DNA of 64,000 nt from Halomonas alkalicola (GTDB lineage Bacteria > Pseudomonadota > Gammaproteobacteria > Pseudomonadales > Halomonadaceae), in assembly GCF_030704205.1 (NCBI RefSeq), contig NZ_CP131913.1, positions 1,488,001-1,552,000 on the forward strand, given 5' to 3'. Positions 44,150 to 56,085 of this stretch are shown here, piece after piece (the first letter of the stretch is position 1; each line of letters begins with the position of its first letter). Made by a program: the position numbers and the translations under genes. Below the pieces are notes generated by a model. It was not told the DNA's origin. It searched no databases and saw only the letters and a list, made by a program, of their open reading frames with translations.

Positions 44150-44944
44150 CTAGAAGTGCGGCTTGAGCTGCTGCACCAGGGCCTTGTAGAGGCGCGGGCC
44201 CGCGGCCATCAGCTGGCCTTCCACCTCGACCCTGGGCTGACCGTCCGGGGTCCCCATCAGGGCACCGGTCTCCTTGAGCAGCAGGCTGCCCACGTGCATG
44301 TCCTGCTCCTCCAGGCCCAGCACGAAGGCGGCATCGGCGCGGCCAGCGGCCAGCTCGGCCAGATCCAGCAGGCCACTGCCCGAGGCGCGCTGCACCTCGA
44401 TGATCGGGCCCAGCTGCTGGACCAGGGTCAGGTAGGCCGGCAGGTTGCGCGGGCGCAGCCAGGTCTCCGGCAGCCCCATGGCGATGCGGGCGCCGCCCAC
44501 GGCGTGGGTCTTGGGCACGCGGATGCGCTTGCCGTTGTGCTGGGCACCGCGGCCGCGACTGGCCAGGTACTCGTCATCACTGAAGGGGCAGATCACCACC
44601 GCATGCTCCGGGCGGCCCTTGATCAGGCAGACCACCGACAGCGCAAAGCCGGAGGCGGCCACGCCGAGGTTGGAGTAGCCGTGGAAGGGTTCGATCTTCC
44701 ACAGGGTGTCGCTGCCCTCACCCTCACCGGCACGGTGGGGCGTGAAGCGGCCGACGACGCCGTGCTGGGGGTAGCCGCGGGAGAGCTGATTCACGATCAG
44801 CGACTCGGCGTTGCGGGCGGCGTCCTCGAGCAGGCGGTCGAGGTTGCTCTCTTCGTGGGCATTCTCGATACGCTCGCGAATGCGCAGGAACTGTTCGCCG
44901 GCGCTGCGCGCGGCGCGCAGCGCATATTGGACCATCGGATGCAT
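44150..44944 (-). CDS. suhB: SuhB homologue, inositol-monophosphatase fold with lost catalytic residues
   Basis: E. coli SuhB is an IMPase and part of the NusA/NusB/NusE/NusG antitermination complex at rRNA operons. Length (264) and N-terminus (MHPMVQYALRAARSAG) match SuhB, and genome position before trmJ-cysE-iscR is the usual one. Catalytic motifs are altered: the metal-binding E-E-S after YPQH is GRFT (residues 65-68), the D-P-x-D-G-T motif is EPFHGY (85-90), and the W-D-F-A-A-G motif is QDMHVG (214-219), which keeps only Asp215. The frame is intact and the fold-core segments (YPQHGVV, GRGAQHNGKRIR, GSGLLDLAELAAGRADAAF) remain, so this is likely a pseudoenzyme retaining the rRNA/Nus role (inference). 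Confidence 0.88.
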   Translation of the reverse strand: MHPMVQYALRAARSAGEQFLRIRERIENAHEESNLDRLLEDAARNAESLIVNQLSRGYPQHGVVGRFTPHRAGEGEGSDTLWKIEPFHGYSNLGVAASGFALSVVCLIKGRPEHAVVICPFSDDEYLASRGRGAQHNGKRIRVPKTHAVGGARIAMGLPETWLRPRNLPAYLTLVQQLGPIIEVQRASGSGLLDLAELAAGRADAAFVLGLEEQDMHVGSLLLKETGALMGTPDGQPRVEVEGQLMAAGPRLYKALVQQLKPHF

Positions 44945-45096
44945 GATCGGGCCTTGGGGAGTCGGTGGTGTTAAAGAACGGGGAGGTTCGTGAAAGCGTT
45001 CGGCTGGAACGGTCGGCGCGAATCCTAGCAGACGCGGCCCGATTGCGCCACGCCGGCGCGCGACCGGCCCGGCGGCAGAGGCGTTGCAACATGCTA

Positions 45097-45927
45097 GGGT
45101 GCGTTAACAATTGCTGATGGAGATCGGGCTGATTTAGAATATCAGCATTTTTCGGTGATCTATGCCTCGGCTAATGCTACGTGATGACCAATGGGAGCGC
45201 ATCGAGCACATGCTCCCCGGCAAAGCTTCAGATCGCGGGGTGACGGCCAAGGACAATCGCTTGTTCGTGGAAGCCGTCCTGTGGATCGCCCGGACAGGCG
45301 CTCCCTGGCGTGATCTGCCCGACGCCTTCGGTCGCTGGCACACTGTCTACATGCGCTATAACCGGTGGTCTAAGAAGGGGGTCTGGCAGCAGGTTATCGA
45401 CACATTAGCCGATGATCCCGACATGGAGCAGCTGATGATAGATGGCAGTATCGTCAAAGTTCATCAGCATGGGGCGGCAAAAAAACGGCTCAGAGCACCG
45501 AAGCCATGGGGAAATCGCGTGGGGGATTGAGCACCAAGATCCACGCGGCGGTCGATGCCCTCGGCAACCCGGTACGGCTAATCCTCACACCGGGCCAAGC
45601 GTCTGAGTACGGAGCCGCCCCAGCGTTACTGGCGGGCTTTTCTCCAGCGGCGGTGCTTGGCGACAAGGGGTATGATTCCACCGCTTTGAGGGACATCATT
45701 CGAGCGGTGGGCGCCGAGCCGGTGATTCCGCCGAGAAAGAATCGCTTGGAATGCCCCGAGATAGATTGGCACTGTTACAAGGATCGCAACCTGGTAGAAA
45801 GGTTCTTCCAGAAAATCAAGCAGTTCAGGCGGCTGGCAACACGCTATGAGCGACTGGCGAGAAACTACCAGTCGCTACTCAACCTTGTATCCGCCGTCAT
45901 ATGGCTGGCCTAATTGTTAACGCTCCC
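45097..45927. mobile_element. IS5-family (IS427-like) insertion sequence
   Basis: An 831-bp element with terminal inverted repeats GGGTGCGTTAACAATT (45097-45112) and its near complement at the right end (45912-45927; 15 of 16 matching). A TA target duplication flanks it (45095-45096 and 45928-45929). It contains two overlapping frames for one transposase. It lies between suhB and trmJ, 55 bases upstream of trmJ. Confidence 0.93.
45162..45913 (+). CDS. IS5-family transposase, two frames joined by -1 frameshift
   Basis: DDE transposase in the usual two-frame form of the IS427 group. Frame one (45162-45530) holds the N-terminal domain MLRDDQWERIEHMLPG, TGAPWRDLPDAFGRWHTVY and the first Asp in LMIDGSIVKVHQH. 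Frame two (from 45506, open farther upstream) holds GKSRGGLSTKIHAAVDALG, the second Asp in VLGDKGYDS and the Glu in LVERFFQKIKQFRRLATRYE. Frame one is read in phase with codons GCA-AAA-AAA at 45477-45485; the seven A (45479-45485) form a plausible -1 slippery site. Joined, the sequence reads AAKKTAQSTEAMGKSRGG, as in relatives. All catalytic residues are intact, so the element may be active. Confidence 0.9.
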
Positions 45928-45982
45928 TAGACTCTGTCGCCCAGATTCATCGGCCCGATTCATTTCGCCCCAGGGAACCTTC

Positions 45983-46726
45983 ATGCTCGACCGTATCCGT
46001 ATCGTCCTGATCGGCACCAGCCACCCCGGCAACATCGGCGGCGTCGCCCGCGCCATGCACAACATGGGGCTGGCCGACCTGGCCCTGGTGGCGCCGCGCT
46101 GCGAGCCGGTCACCGCCGACAGCGTATCGCGGGCCTCCGGCGCCGACCACCTGGTCAACGGCGCCCGGGTGGTCGAGACCCTGGAGCAGGCGGTCGCCGA
46201 CTGCACCCTGGTGGTGGGGGCGAGCGCCCGTTCGCGCACCCTGCCCTGGCCGATGATCACCCCGCGCGAGCTGGGCGGCCGACTGCCGGCGGAGCTGGCT
46301 GGCGACGGCGCCCGGGTCGCCCTGGTCTTCGGCCGCGAGGACAGCGGCCTGACCAACGCCGAGCTGCAGCGCTGCCACGCCCACGTGCACATCCCCACCA
46401 ACCCCGACTTCAGTTCGCTGAACCTGGCCGCCGCCGTGCAGGTGCTCGCCTACGAGTGCCGCCTGGCCTGGCTGGCTGGCGAAGAGGCTCCCGCCGAGGA
46501 GCCCGGCCAGGCGCTGGCCACCCACGAGGAGCTGGAGCACTACTTCGCCCACCTGGAGCGCACCCTGATCGCCATCGGCTTCCATGACCCGGCCATGCCG
46601 CGCCAGCTGATGGCCCGCCTGCGCCGCTTCACCCTGCGGGCACGCCCCGAGCGCATGGAGCTCAACATCCTGCGCGGCATCCTCTCCGATACCGAGAAGC
46701 TGGCCCCGCCCCGGGACGATACCTGA
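45983..46726 (+). CDS. trmJ: tRNA (cytidine/uridine-2'-O-)-methyltransferase TrmJ
   Basis: SPOUT-class methyltransferase that modifies position 32 of several tRNAs. The 247-residue protein has IRIVLIGTSHPGNIGGVARAMHNMGL (knot start), LVFGREDSGLTNAELQRC and IPTNPDFSSLNLAAAVQVLAYE, followed by the C-terminal dimerisation helices. ATG 45983 fits the family. The IS5 element now lies 55 bases upstream and probably separates the gene from its former promoter region. Confidence 0.95.
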   Translation: MLDRIRIVLIGTSHPGNIGGVARAMHNMGLADLALVAPRCEPVTADSVSRASGADHLVNGARVVETLEQAVADCTLVVGASARSRTLPWPMITPRELGGRLPAELAGDGARVALVFGREDSGLTNAELQRCHAHVHIPTNPDFSSLNLAAAVQVLAYECRLAWLAGEEAPAEEPGQALATHEELEHYFAHLERTLIAIGFHDPAMPRQLMARLRRFTLRARPERMELNILRGILSDTEKLAPPRDDT

Positions 46727-46841
46727 GGCGATTCCAGGATGACGCCCGAGGCCGTGCCTTGAAGGAGGCCTACCGCGCCCCCACACTGAGACCATTGCCC
46801 GCGGCGGATGCCGCCCTGCCCCCCACCCCAAGGACCGCTGC

Positions 46842-47711
46842 ATGTTTCAACGTCTGCGTGAGGACATCAACAGCGTTTTCGACCGCGACCCGGCGGCGCG
46901 CAACTTCCTGGAAGTGCTGACCAACTACCCGGGCCTGCACGCCCTGCTGATCCACCGCCTCAGCCACTGGCTGTGGCGGAAGAACCTCAAGTGGCTGGCG
47001 CGCAGCCTCTCCACCTTCTCGCGCTGGCTCACCGGCATCGAGATCCATCCGGGCGCCAGGATCGGCCGGCGCTTCTTTATCGATCACGGCATGGGCGTGG
47101 TGATCGGCGAGACCGCCGAGGTGGGTGACGACGTCACCCTCTATCAGGGCGTGACCCTGGGCGGCACCAGCTGGAACAAGGGCAAGCGCCACCCGACCCT
47201 CGCCGATGGCGTGATCGTCGGGGCCGGGGCCAAGATTCTCGGTCCCTTCACCGTGGGCGCCGGCGCCAAGATCGGCTCCAACGCCGTGGTCACCAAGGAG
47301 GTGCCCGCCGGCGCCACCGTGGTGGGCATCCCCGGCAAGATCGTCAAGCGCACCGAGCCCGACGCCGCCGAGGTGCTGGAAGTGGACCCCGAACGCCGCG
47401 AGGCGATGCGCCGCAAGTTCGGCTTCGACGCCTACGGCATCAGCGAGGACATGCCGGACCCGGTGGCGCGCTCGATCCAGGCGATGCTCGATCACATGCA
47501 CGCGGTGGACGAGCGCATCGAGCGCATGTGCCAGACCCTGCGCAAGGTGGATGCCAGCTATCGCGACGGCCGCCTGCCGGAGCTGCGCGACGAGGACTTC
47601 GCCGACATCCTCGACGATGCCGACGCCTGCGCCATGCCCGAGAAGGCGCCGGCCGCCAGGGAAGCACCGGCGACCACCAAGGGCGACGACGGCCGCGGCA
47701 CCAATGGTTGA
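46842..47711 (+). CDS. cysE: Serine O-acetyltransferase
   Basis: Acetylates L-serine with acetyl-CoA, the first step of cysteine synthesis. The 289-residue protein has the short helical N-domain ([21 protein letters not shown]) and a left-handed beta-helix with hexapeptide repeats: [62 protein letters not shown] and NAVVTKEVP. This short N-terminal form is the type found beside isc genes, and a long charged C-terminal tail (about residues 175-289) follows. In this position it would supply cysteine for the IscS reaction. Gap of 115 bases from trmJ. Confidence 0.93.
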   Translation: MFQRLREDINSVFDRDPAARNFLEVLTNYPGLHALLIHRLSHWLWRKNLKWLARSLSTFSRWLTGIEIHPGARIGRRFFIDHGMGVVIGETAEVGDDVTLYQGVTLGGTSWNKGKRHPTLADGVIVGAGAKILGPFTVGAGAKIGSNAVVTKEVPAGATVVGIPGKIVKRTEPDAAEVLEVDPERREAMRRKFGFDAYGISEDMPDPVARSIQAMLDHMHAVDERIERMCQTLRKVDASYRDGRLPELRDEDFADILDDADACAMPEKAPAAREAPATTKGDDGRGTNG

Positions 47712-47737
47712 CCATAGCACTCGGTCTTTACCATAAT
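47708..47737 (+). promoter_or_regulatory. Candidate iscR promoter
   Basis: TTGACC (47708-47713), an 18-base spacer and CATAAT (47732-47737) overlap the cysE stop and lie about 72 bases before the iscR ATG. IscR normally represses its own operon; no convincing type 1 IscR box could be drawn by eye. Confidence 0.5.
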
Positions 47738-47808
47738 GCTTGCTTGACCACGCTCCGCAGCGGAGCGCCCGTTCACCGACCGCCGACCCGTTCGGCGCTG
47801 AGGCCGCC

Positions 47809-48279
47809 ATGCGCCTGACCACCAAGGGACGCTACGCCGTTACCGCCATGCTCGACCTGGCCATGCACGCCCAGGCGGGGCCGATCAGCCTGGCCGACAT
47901 CTCGAAGCGCCAGGAGATCTCGCTCTCCTACCTGGAGCAGCTGTTCGCACGGCTGCGCCGGGCCGAGCTGGTGGCCAGCGTGCGCGGCCCCGGCGGCGGC
48001 TACCTGCTGGCCAGGGCGCCGGAGACCATCTCGGTGGCCCGGGTGATCGACGCGGTGGACGAGTCGGTGGATGCCACCCGCTGCGGCGGGCTCTCCGACT
48101 GCCAGCAGGGCGACACCTGCCTGACCCACCACCTTTGGTGCGAGCTCTCCGAGCAGATTCACGGCTTCCTGGAAGGCATCACCCTGGGGCAGCTCGCGGC
48201 CCGCCAGGAGGTCCAGCAGATCGCCGACCGCCAGCGCGAGCGCCTGGACGGCGGCGACGTTTTCGCCTCGGCGCCCTGA
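47809..48279 (+). CDS. iscR: Fe-S cluster assembly regulator IscR
   Basis: Rrf2-family repressor that senses [2Fe-2S] status. The 156-residue protein has [18 protein letters not shown] and the winged helix [19 protein letters not shown]; the cluster ligands Cys92, Cys98, Cys104 and His107 are exactly at the E. coli positions ([16 protein letters not shown]). It is the first gene of a reduced isc set (iscR-iscS-iscA), so holo-IscR probably represses these genes and may regulate others in trans. Confidence 0.95.
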   Translation: MRLTTKGRYAVTAMLDLAMHAQAGPISLADISKRQEISLSYLEQLFARLRRAELVASVRGPGGGYLLARAPETISVARVIDAVDESVDATRCGGLSDCQQGDTCLTHHLWCELSEQIHGFLEGITLGQLAARQEVQQIADRQRERLDGGDVFASAP

Positions 48280-48313
48280 AGGCGCCCCACCGAGCGACAC
48301 GATACCCGAGTCC

Positions 48314-49471
48314 ATGACCACACCCGTCTATCTCGACTATGCCGCCACCACGCCCGTCGACCCCCGTGTCGCCGAGCTGATGAGCCGCCACCTGACCCTC
48401 GATGGCATCTTCGCCAATCCCGCCTCGCGCAGCCATATGCTGGGCTGGCAGGCGGAGCAGGCGGTGGAGAACGCCCGCCGCCAGGTGGCCGACCTGATCG
48501 GCGCCGACCCCCGCGAGATCGTCTGGACCAGCGGCGCCACCGAGGCCGACAACCTGGCGCTGATCGGCTACCTGCGGGCCAACCGCCACCGCGGCCGCCA
48601 CCTGGTGACTTCCGTGGTCGAGCACAAGGCGGTGGTGGATACCGCCCACGCCCTCGAGAGCGAGGGCTTCGAGGTGACCTGGCTCCCCCCGGGGCGCGAC
48701 GGCCGCGTCACGCCCGAGCAGCTGCGCGAGGCGATGCGTGAGGACACCGTGCTGGTGTCGCTGATGGCGGTGAACAACGAGCTGGGCGTGATCCACGACC
48801 TGGCGGCGCTTGCCGAGGTGGCCCACGCCGGCGGCGCGCTCTTCCACGTGGATGCCGCCCAGGCGGTGGGGCGCCTGGACCTCAACGTCGGGCGACTCGG
48901 CATCGACCTGATGTCGCTCTCCGGCCACAAGGCCTACGGCCCCAAGGGCATCGGCGCCCTCTACGTCAGGCGCGACCCGGACATCCGCCTGGAGGCGCTG
49001 ATCCACGGCGGCGGCCACGAGCGCGGCATGCGCTCCGGCACCCTGGCCACCCACCAGATCGTCGGCATGGGCGAGGCCTTCGCCCTGGCCGGCGCCGAGG
49101 GCGAGGACGACCAGGCGCGCATCACCGCCCTGCGCGACCGCCTGCTGGCGGGCCTGGCGGATCTCGACGGCATCCACCGCAATACCGCGGTGGAGGTGGC
49201 GGTGCCCAACATACTCAACCTGGCCTTCGAGGGCGTCGACGGCGAGTCGCTGCTGATGGCGCTGCGCGACGTGGCCCTCTCCACCGGCTCCGCCTGCAAC
49301 TCGGCGAGCGTGGAGCCGTCCTATGTACTGAAGGCCATCGGCCTGCCGCGGGCGCTGGCGCTGGCCTCGCTGCGCTTCAGCTTCGGGCGCTTCACTACCG
49401 AGGCCGACATCGACACGGCGCTTTCCGCGCTGCGCCACGCCCTGACCGGGCTGCGTCGCCAGGCGATCTAG
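48314..49471 (+). CDS. iscS: Cysteine desulfurase IscS
   Basis: PLP enzyme that takes sulfur from cysteine for Fe-S clusters, thiouridines and other cofactors. The 385-residue protein has [46 protein letters not shown], the PLP lysine in [12 protein letters not shown] and the persulfide cysteine in [14 protein letters not shown]. It is somewhat shorter than E. coli IscS (404), missing the extreme C-terminal tail that contacts IscU. It follows iscR by 34 bases; no iscU follows. Confidence 0.94.
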   Translation: MTTPVYLDYAATTPVDPRVAELMSRHLTLDGIFANPASRSHMLGWQAEQAVENARRQVADLIGADPREIVWTSGATEADNLALIGYLRANRHRGRHLVTSVVEHKAVVDTAHALESEGFEVTWLPPGRDGRVTPEQLREAMREDTVLVSLMAVNNELGVIHDLAALAEVAHAGGALFHVDAAQAVGRLDLNVGRLGIDLMSLSGHKAYGPKGIGALYVRRDPDIRLEALIHGGGHERGMRSGTLATHQIVGMGEAFALAGAEGEDDQARITALRDRLLAGLADLDGIHRNTAVEVAVPNILNLAFEGVDGESLLMALRDVALSTGSACNSASVEPSYVLKAIGLPRALALASLRFSFGRFTTEADIDTALSALRHALTGLRRQAI

Positions 49472-49529
49472 CACCGCCCCAGGCCCATCCAACGACTCAC
49501 GGCCATTCCACCGAACCCAGGAGAGACCC

Positions 49530-49856
49530 ATGGCGCATTTGACCATCACCCACGCCGCCGCCGACCAGATCCGCCGGGTGCTCGCCGAGCGCGGCGAGGG
49601 CCTCGGCCTGCGCGTCTCGGTCAAGCCCAGCGGCTGCTCCGGCTACAGCTACGTGCTCGACTTCGCCGACCAGGCCGCCGACGACGATACCTGCTTCGAG
49701 GAGCACGGCGTCCGGGTCTTCGTCGCCCCGGAGGCGCTGGAGATGCTCGACGGCAGCGAGGTGGACTACGTCAACGAGGGGCTCAACCGCTTCTTCCGCT
49801 TCAACAACCCCAACGTCAAGGACCAGTGCGGCTGCGGCGAGAGCTTCACGGTCTAA
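49530..49856 (+). CDS. iscA: A-type Fe-S cluster carrier (IscA-like)
   Basis: HesB/IscA-family carrier delivering Fe-S clusters to targets. The 108-residue protein has the three conserved cysteines: SGCSGYSY (Cys near 36) and the C-terminal CGCGESFTV pair. MAHLTITHAAADQIRRVL matches the family start. CAGGAGAGACCC precedes the ATG. It follows iscS directly, where iscU would be expected between them; hscB, hscA, fdx and iscX are also absent before ndk. Confidence 0.92.
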   Translation: MAHLTITHAAADQIRRVLAERGEGLGLRVSVKPSGCSGYSYVLDFADQAADDDTCFEEHGVRVFVAPEALEMLDGSEVDYVNEGLNRFFRFNNPNVKDQCGCGESFTV

Positions 49857-49897
49857 AGCACAAGGGCGCCGGGTCGGCGCCCCGCAATCAGCGACGA

Positions 49898-49927
49898 TTG
49901 TTCAACGCCGCCCCGGGGCGGTATAAT
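49898..49927 (+). promoter_or_regulatory. ndk promoter with a palindromic GC-rich spacer
   Basis: TTGTTC (49898-49903), an 18-base spacer and a perfect TATAAT (49922-49927) lie 127 bases upstream of the ndk ATG. The spacer contains the perfect 14-bp palindrome CCGCCCCGGGGCGG (49908-49921), which abuts the -10 element. Confidence 0.65.
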
Positions 49928-50054
49928 CCGCGCCCAATCGGCGTCAGCCGCCGAGCTTCATCAGATTCACCGCGCCGCCCACGCTCCGATCCGGGAGCCC
50001 ACGGGCGGCGCGGCGCTATTCCTCCCCCCCCCATCCCCTACTGGAGACATGACC

Positions 50055-50480
<426 letters not shown>

Positions 50481-50549
50481 TCGCGTCTCCCGGGGGGGGG
50501 CCCTGCCCCCGCCTCCCCTGCTTCTCCCTTTCCCGACCCGCTGACCGCC

Positions 50550-51677
<1,128 letters not shown>

Positions 51678-51795
51678 GCGGGCAGGCCGCCTTGACTTCA
51701 ACTGGTCACAACGCTTTGATGGTCAGGCTTTTGATCGCCCCCGCCTGCCCGCGGCCAGCCGCCGGAGGCCTCGTGTCGACCCTGGGGAGAACACC

Positions 51796-52548
51796 ATGAC
51801 GCGCCGCACTCGCCTGCCAGGAACCTCACGGCTACCCACCCTGGCCCTGCTGCTGGGCACCCTGTGGCTTGCCGGCTGTGCCACCCAGACCCAGGGGCTG
51901 GCCGGCAGCGAGCGTGATACCAGTCCCGCCGATGCCCACACCCAGCTGGGCGTGGCCTATCTGGAGCGCGACAACCTGCAGCGCGCCATGGGCGCCCTGG
52001 ACCGCGCCCTGGCCATCGCCCCCAACGACCCGGAGGCGCTGCAGGCCATGGCCATGGTCTACCAGCGCCAGGGCGAGCGTCAGCTGGCCGATGAGACCTT
52101 CCGTCGTGCGCTCTCGGCGAATCGCGACTTCACCCGGGGGCGCAACAACTATGCGGCCTTCCTCTATGACCAGGGCCGCATCCGCGAGGCCTGCGAACAG
52201 CTCGAGCTGGCCTCGAACGACGCCCAGTACCCGGCCCGGGCTCAGCTCTTCGCCAACCTGGGGCAGTGCCAGCGCGAGCTGGGCGACCTCGAGGCGGCCC
52301 GACAGAGCCTCAAGCGCGCCCAGAGCATCGACCCGCGCAATCCGCGCAGCTATTTCACCCGGGCCGAGCTCGAGTATGCCGCCGGCAACCACGAGCTCGC
52401 CCAGCAGCAGATCGACACCCTGATTCGCCTGGCAGGCCCGAACCCCGAGGCGCTGCGCCTGGCGCGTCAGATCGCCGAGGCCCGCGGCGACCGGGCCTCG
52501 GCGGCCTTCTATTCCGAACAACTGGACGGCCGCTCCGGCACGCCCTGA
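51796..52548 (+). CDS. pilW: Type IV pilus biogenesis/stability lipoprotein PilW (PilF)
   Basis: Outer-membrane TPR lipoprotein, the pilotin for the PilQ secretin. The 250-residue protein has a lipobox LWLAGCATQ (Cys about 28) and four to six TPR repeats starting at DAHTQLGVAYLERDNLQRA, followed by NDPEALQAMAMVYQRQGERQ and LFANLGQCQRELGDLEAA. GGGGAGAACACC precedes ATG 51796. It is between rlmN and rodZ, the usual arrangement. No other pilus genes are in the window. Confidence 0.9.
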   Translation: MTRRTRLPGTSRLPTLALLLGTLWLAGCATQTQGLAGSERDTSPADAHTQLGVAYLERDNLQRAMGALDRALAIAPNDPEALQAMAMVYQRQGERQLADETFRRALSANRDFTRGRNNYAAFLYDQGRIREACEQLELASNDAQYPARAQLFANLGQCQRELGDLEAARQSLKRAQSIDPRNPRSYFTRAELEYAAGNHELAQQQIDTLIRLAGPNPEALRLARQIAEARGDRASAAFYSEQLDGRSGTP

Positions 52549-52578
52549 CCCAAGACTCTAGACGAAGGATGCTCAGCC

Positions 52579-53544
52579 ATGAGCGACACCCAGACACCGG
52601 ACTCCGCGGATACCGCCCTCTCGGCCTCGCCGGGCGAACAGCTCAGGCAGGAGCGTGAGTCCCAGGGCCTCACGGTCACCGAGGTGGCCGGTGCGCTCAA
52701 CCTGCGCCCGGCGGTGATTCGCGGGCTGGAAGAGGACAGCTACGAGGAGGTGCCGATCCCCACCTATCGGCGGGGCTATCTGCGTGCCTACGCCCATCTG
52801 CTGGGTATCGACGAGACGCCGGTGCTCTCGGCCTATCGCGCCCGCTTCGGTAGCGAGGAGGCCGAGCGCCGCATCGCCCCGGTTCAGGTGACGCGCCCTC
52901 CCTCCCACATCGGTGCCTGGCTGTTCCGGCTGGTCACCCTGCTGGTGATCGCCGGCCTGCTCGGCCTGACCCTGATGTGGTGGCAAAGCCGCGGCGGCAA
53001 TGAGCCCCCCGGCATCGGCGACAGCAGCCCGGTGGCCGTGGACGGCCTGGACGGCACCACCACCACCATCGCCGAGCCCGAGCCCCCCGCGGTGACCGAG
53101 GCCCCGGCCACCGAGAGCCTCCCGCCGCTGCCCGAAGAGGGTGAGGGCCTGGGCCTGGTGGAAGACCCCGACGCCATCGCCGAGGCCCCTGTCGAGGTCG
53201 ACGCCGACAGCGCCCTGGCGCTGGCCGATGCCGAGCCCGAGATGGTCGACGAGGCCGCCATCGATGACGCCCCCGTGGAGGAGGAAGCCAGCGCCGCCGA
53301 CCCGCGCCAGCTGGAGCTGACCTTCAACGAGCAGTCCTGGACCGAGATCTTCGATGCCAACAACCAGCGCATCTTCGTCGGCCTGCAGGAACCCGGCACC
53401 ACGGCGAGCGTCGAAGGCGAACCGCCCTTCCGCCTGACCGTGGGCAACGCCACCGGCGTCGAGCTGATCTGGGCAGGCGAAGCCGTGGACCTCACGGCCC
53501 GCGCCGGCGCCAACAACGTCGCTCGTTTCACCCTGGGAGATTGA
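52579..53544 (+). CDS. rodZ: Cytoskeletal regulator RodZ
   Basis: Bitopic protein that couples MreB to the elongasome. The 321-residue protein has an N-terminal cytosolic HTH ([32 protein letters not shown]), juxtamembrane basic region, one TM (residues about 115-135), a Pro/Asp/Glu-rich periplasmic linker, and a C-terminal DUF4115 domain ([39 protein letters not shown]). The linker is strongly acidic, as expected in a halophile-type proteome. Its stop overlaps a possible TTG start of ispG. Confidence 0.93.
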   Translation: MSDTQTPDSADTALSASPGEQLRQERESQGLTVTEVAGALNLRPAVIRGLEEDSYEEVPIPTYRRGYLRAYAHLLGIDETPVLSAYRARFGSEEAERRIAPVQVTRPPSHIGAWLFRLVTLLVIAGLLGLTLMWWQSRGGNEPPGIGDSSPVAVDGLDGTTTTIAEPEPPAVTEAPATESLPPLPEEGEGLGLVEDPDAIAEAPVEVDADSALALADAEPEMVDEAAIDDAPVEEEASAADPRQLELTFNEQSWTEIFDANNQRIFVGLQEPGTTASVEGEPPFRLTVGNATGVELIWAGEAVDLTARAGANNVARFTLGD

Positions 53545-53552
53545 CCGTCACC

Positions 53553-54665
53553 ATGCACGCCCCATCCCCCATCGTTCGTCGCAAGTCACGCCAGATCCAC
53601 GTCGGTAATGTGCCGGTCGGGGGTGATGCCCCCATCTCCGTGCAGAGCATGACCAACACCAACACCCTGGACGTGGCCGCCACCGTGGCGCAGATCCGCC
53701 GCCTCGAGGAGGCAGGCGCCGACATCGTGCGCGTCTCGGTGCCCGACATGGACGCCGCCGAGGCCTTCGGCAAGATCAAGCGTGAGGTGGCGGTGCCCCT
53801 GGTGGCCGACATCCACTTCGACTACAAGATCGCCCTGCGCGTGGCCGAGCTCGGCGTCGACTGCCTGCGCATCAACCCCGGCAATATCGGTCGCGAGGAG
53901 CGCGTGCGCGCCGTGGTCAGCGCCGCCCGGGACAACGGCATCCCGATCCGCATCGGCGTCAACGCCGGTTCGCTCGAGAAGGATCTGCAGAAGAAGTACG
54001 GCGAGCCCACCCCGGATGCGCTGGTCGAGTCCGCCATGCGCCATATCGACCACCTCGACCGCCTCGACTTTCAGGAGTACAAGGTCAGCGTCAAGGCCTC
54101 CGATGTGTTCATGGCGGTGGCCGCCTACCGCAAGCTGGCCGGCCTGATCGAGCAGCCGCTGCACCTAGGCATCACCGAGGCGGGCGGGCTGCGCTCGGGC
54201 ACCGTCAAGTCCTCCATTGGCCTCGGCCTTTTGCTGATGGACGGCATCGGCGACACCATCCGGGTGTCGCTGGCCGCCGACCCGGTGGAGGAGATCAAGG
54301 TCGGCTTCGACATGCTCAAGAGCCTGCGCCTGCGCGCCAAGGGCATCAATTTCATCGCCTGCCCCAGCTGCTCGCGCCAGAACTTCGACGTCATCGGCAC
54401 CATGAACGCCCTGGAGGAGCGCCTCGAGGACGTCAGGACGCCGCTGGACGTCTCGGTGATCGGCTGCGTGGTCAACGGCCCGGGCGAGGCCAAGGAAAGC
54501 GACATCGGCCTCACCGGCGGGTCGCCGGCCAACCTCGTCTACATCGACGGCAAGCCGGCCTCCAAGCTGCGCAACGACCACCTGGTCGACGACCTCGAGC
54601 GGCTGATCCGCGACAAGGTGCGCGAGAAGGAGCAGGCCGAGAAGGACATGATCGCCCGCGGCTGA
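53553..54665 (+). CDS. ispG: 4-hydroxy-3-methylbut-2-enyl diphosphate synthase
   Basis: Fe-S enzyme of the MEP isoprenoid pathway. The 370-residue protein begins [24 protein letters not shown] and has the TIM-barrel segments [53 protein letters not shown] and the C-terminal [4Fe-4S] ligands in [13 protein letters not shown] and [19 protein letters not shown] at 53541 is an alternative, overlapping the rodZ stop; ATG 53553 is preferred by family start. Confidence 0.96.
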   Translation: MHAPSPIVRRKSRQIHVGNVPVGGDAPISVQSMTNTNTLDVAATVAQIRRLEEAGADIVRVSVPDMDAAEAFGKIKREVAVPLVADIHFDYKIALRVAELGVDCLRINPGNIGREERVRAVVSAARDNGIPIRIGVNAGSLEKDLQKKYGEPTPDALVESAMRHIDHLDRLDFQEYKVSVKASDVFMAVAAYRKLAGLIEQPLHLGITEAGGLRSGTVKSSIGLGLLLMDGIGDTIRVSLAADPVEEIKVGFDMLKSLRLRAKGINFIACPSCSRQNFDVIGTMNALEERLEDVRTPLDVSVIGCVVNGPGEAKESDIGLTGGSPANLVYIDGKPASKLRNDHLVDDLERLIRDKVREKEQAEKDMIARG

Positions 54666-54705
54666 ATCGCAGAGATCGCAGCGGCGACCCATCAAGGAGC
54701 AAGCG

Positions 54706-56031
<1,326 letters not shown>

Positions 56032-56038
56032 TCATTCC

Positions 56039-56061
56039 GGCGCCGGCTCTGCGCCGGCGCC
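56039..56061 (+). other. Hairpin between hisS and yfgM
   Basis: Perfect 9-bp arms GGCGCCGGC (56039-56047) and GCCGGCGCC (56053-56061), loop TCTGC, lie in the 54-base gap. No T tract; it may be an RNA-processing or attenuation element. Confidence 0.4.
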
Positions 56062-56085
56062 CAGCCGAACAGAAGGAGACCGCCC

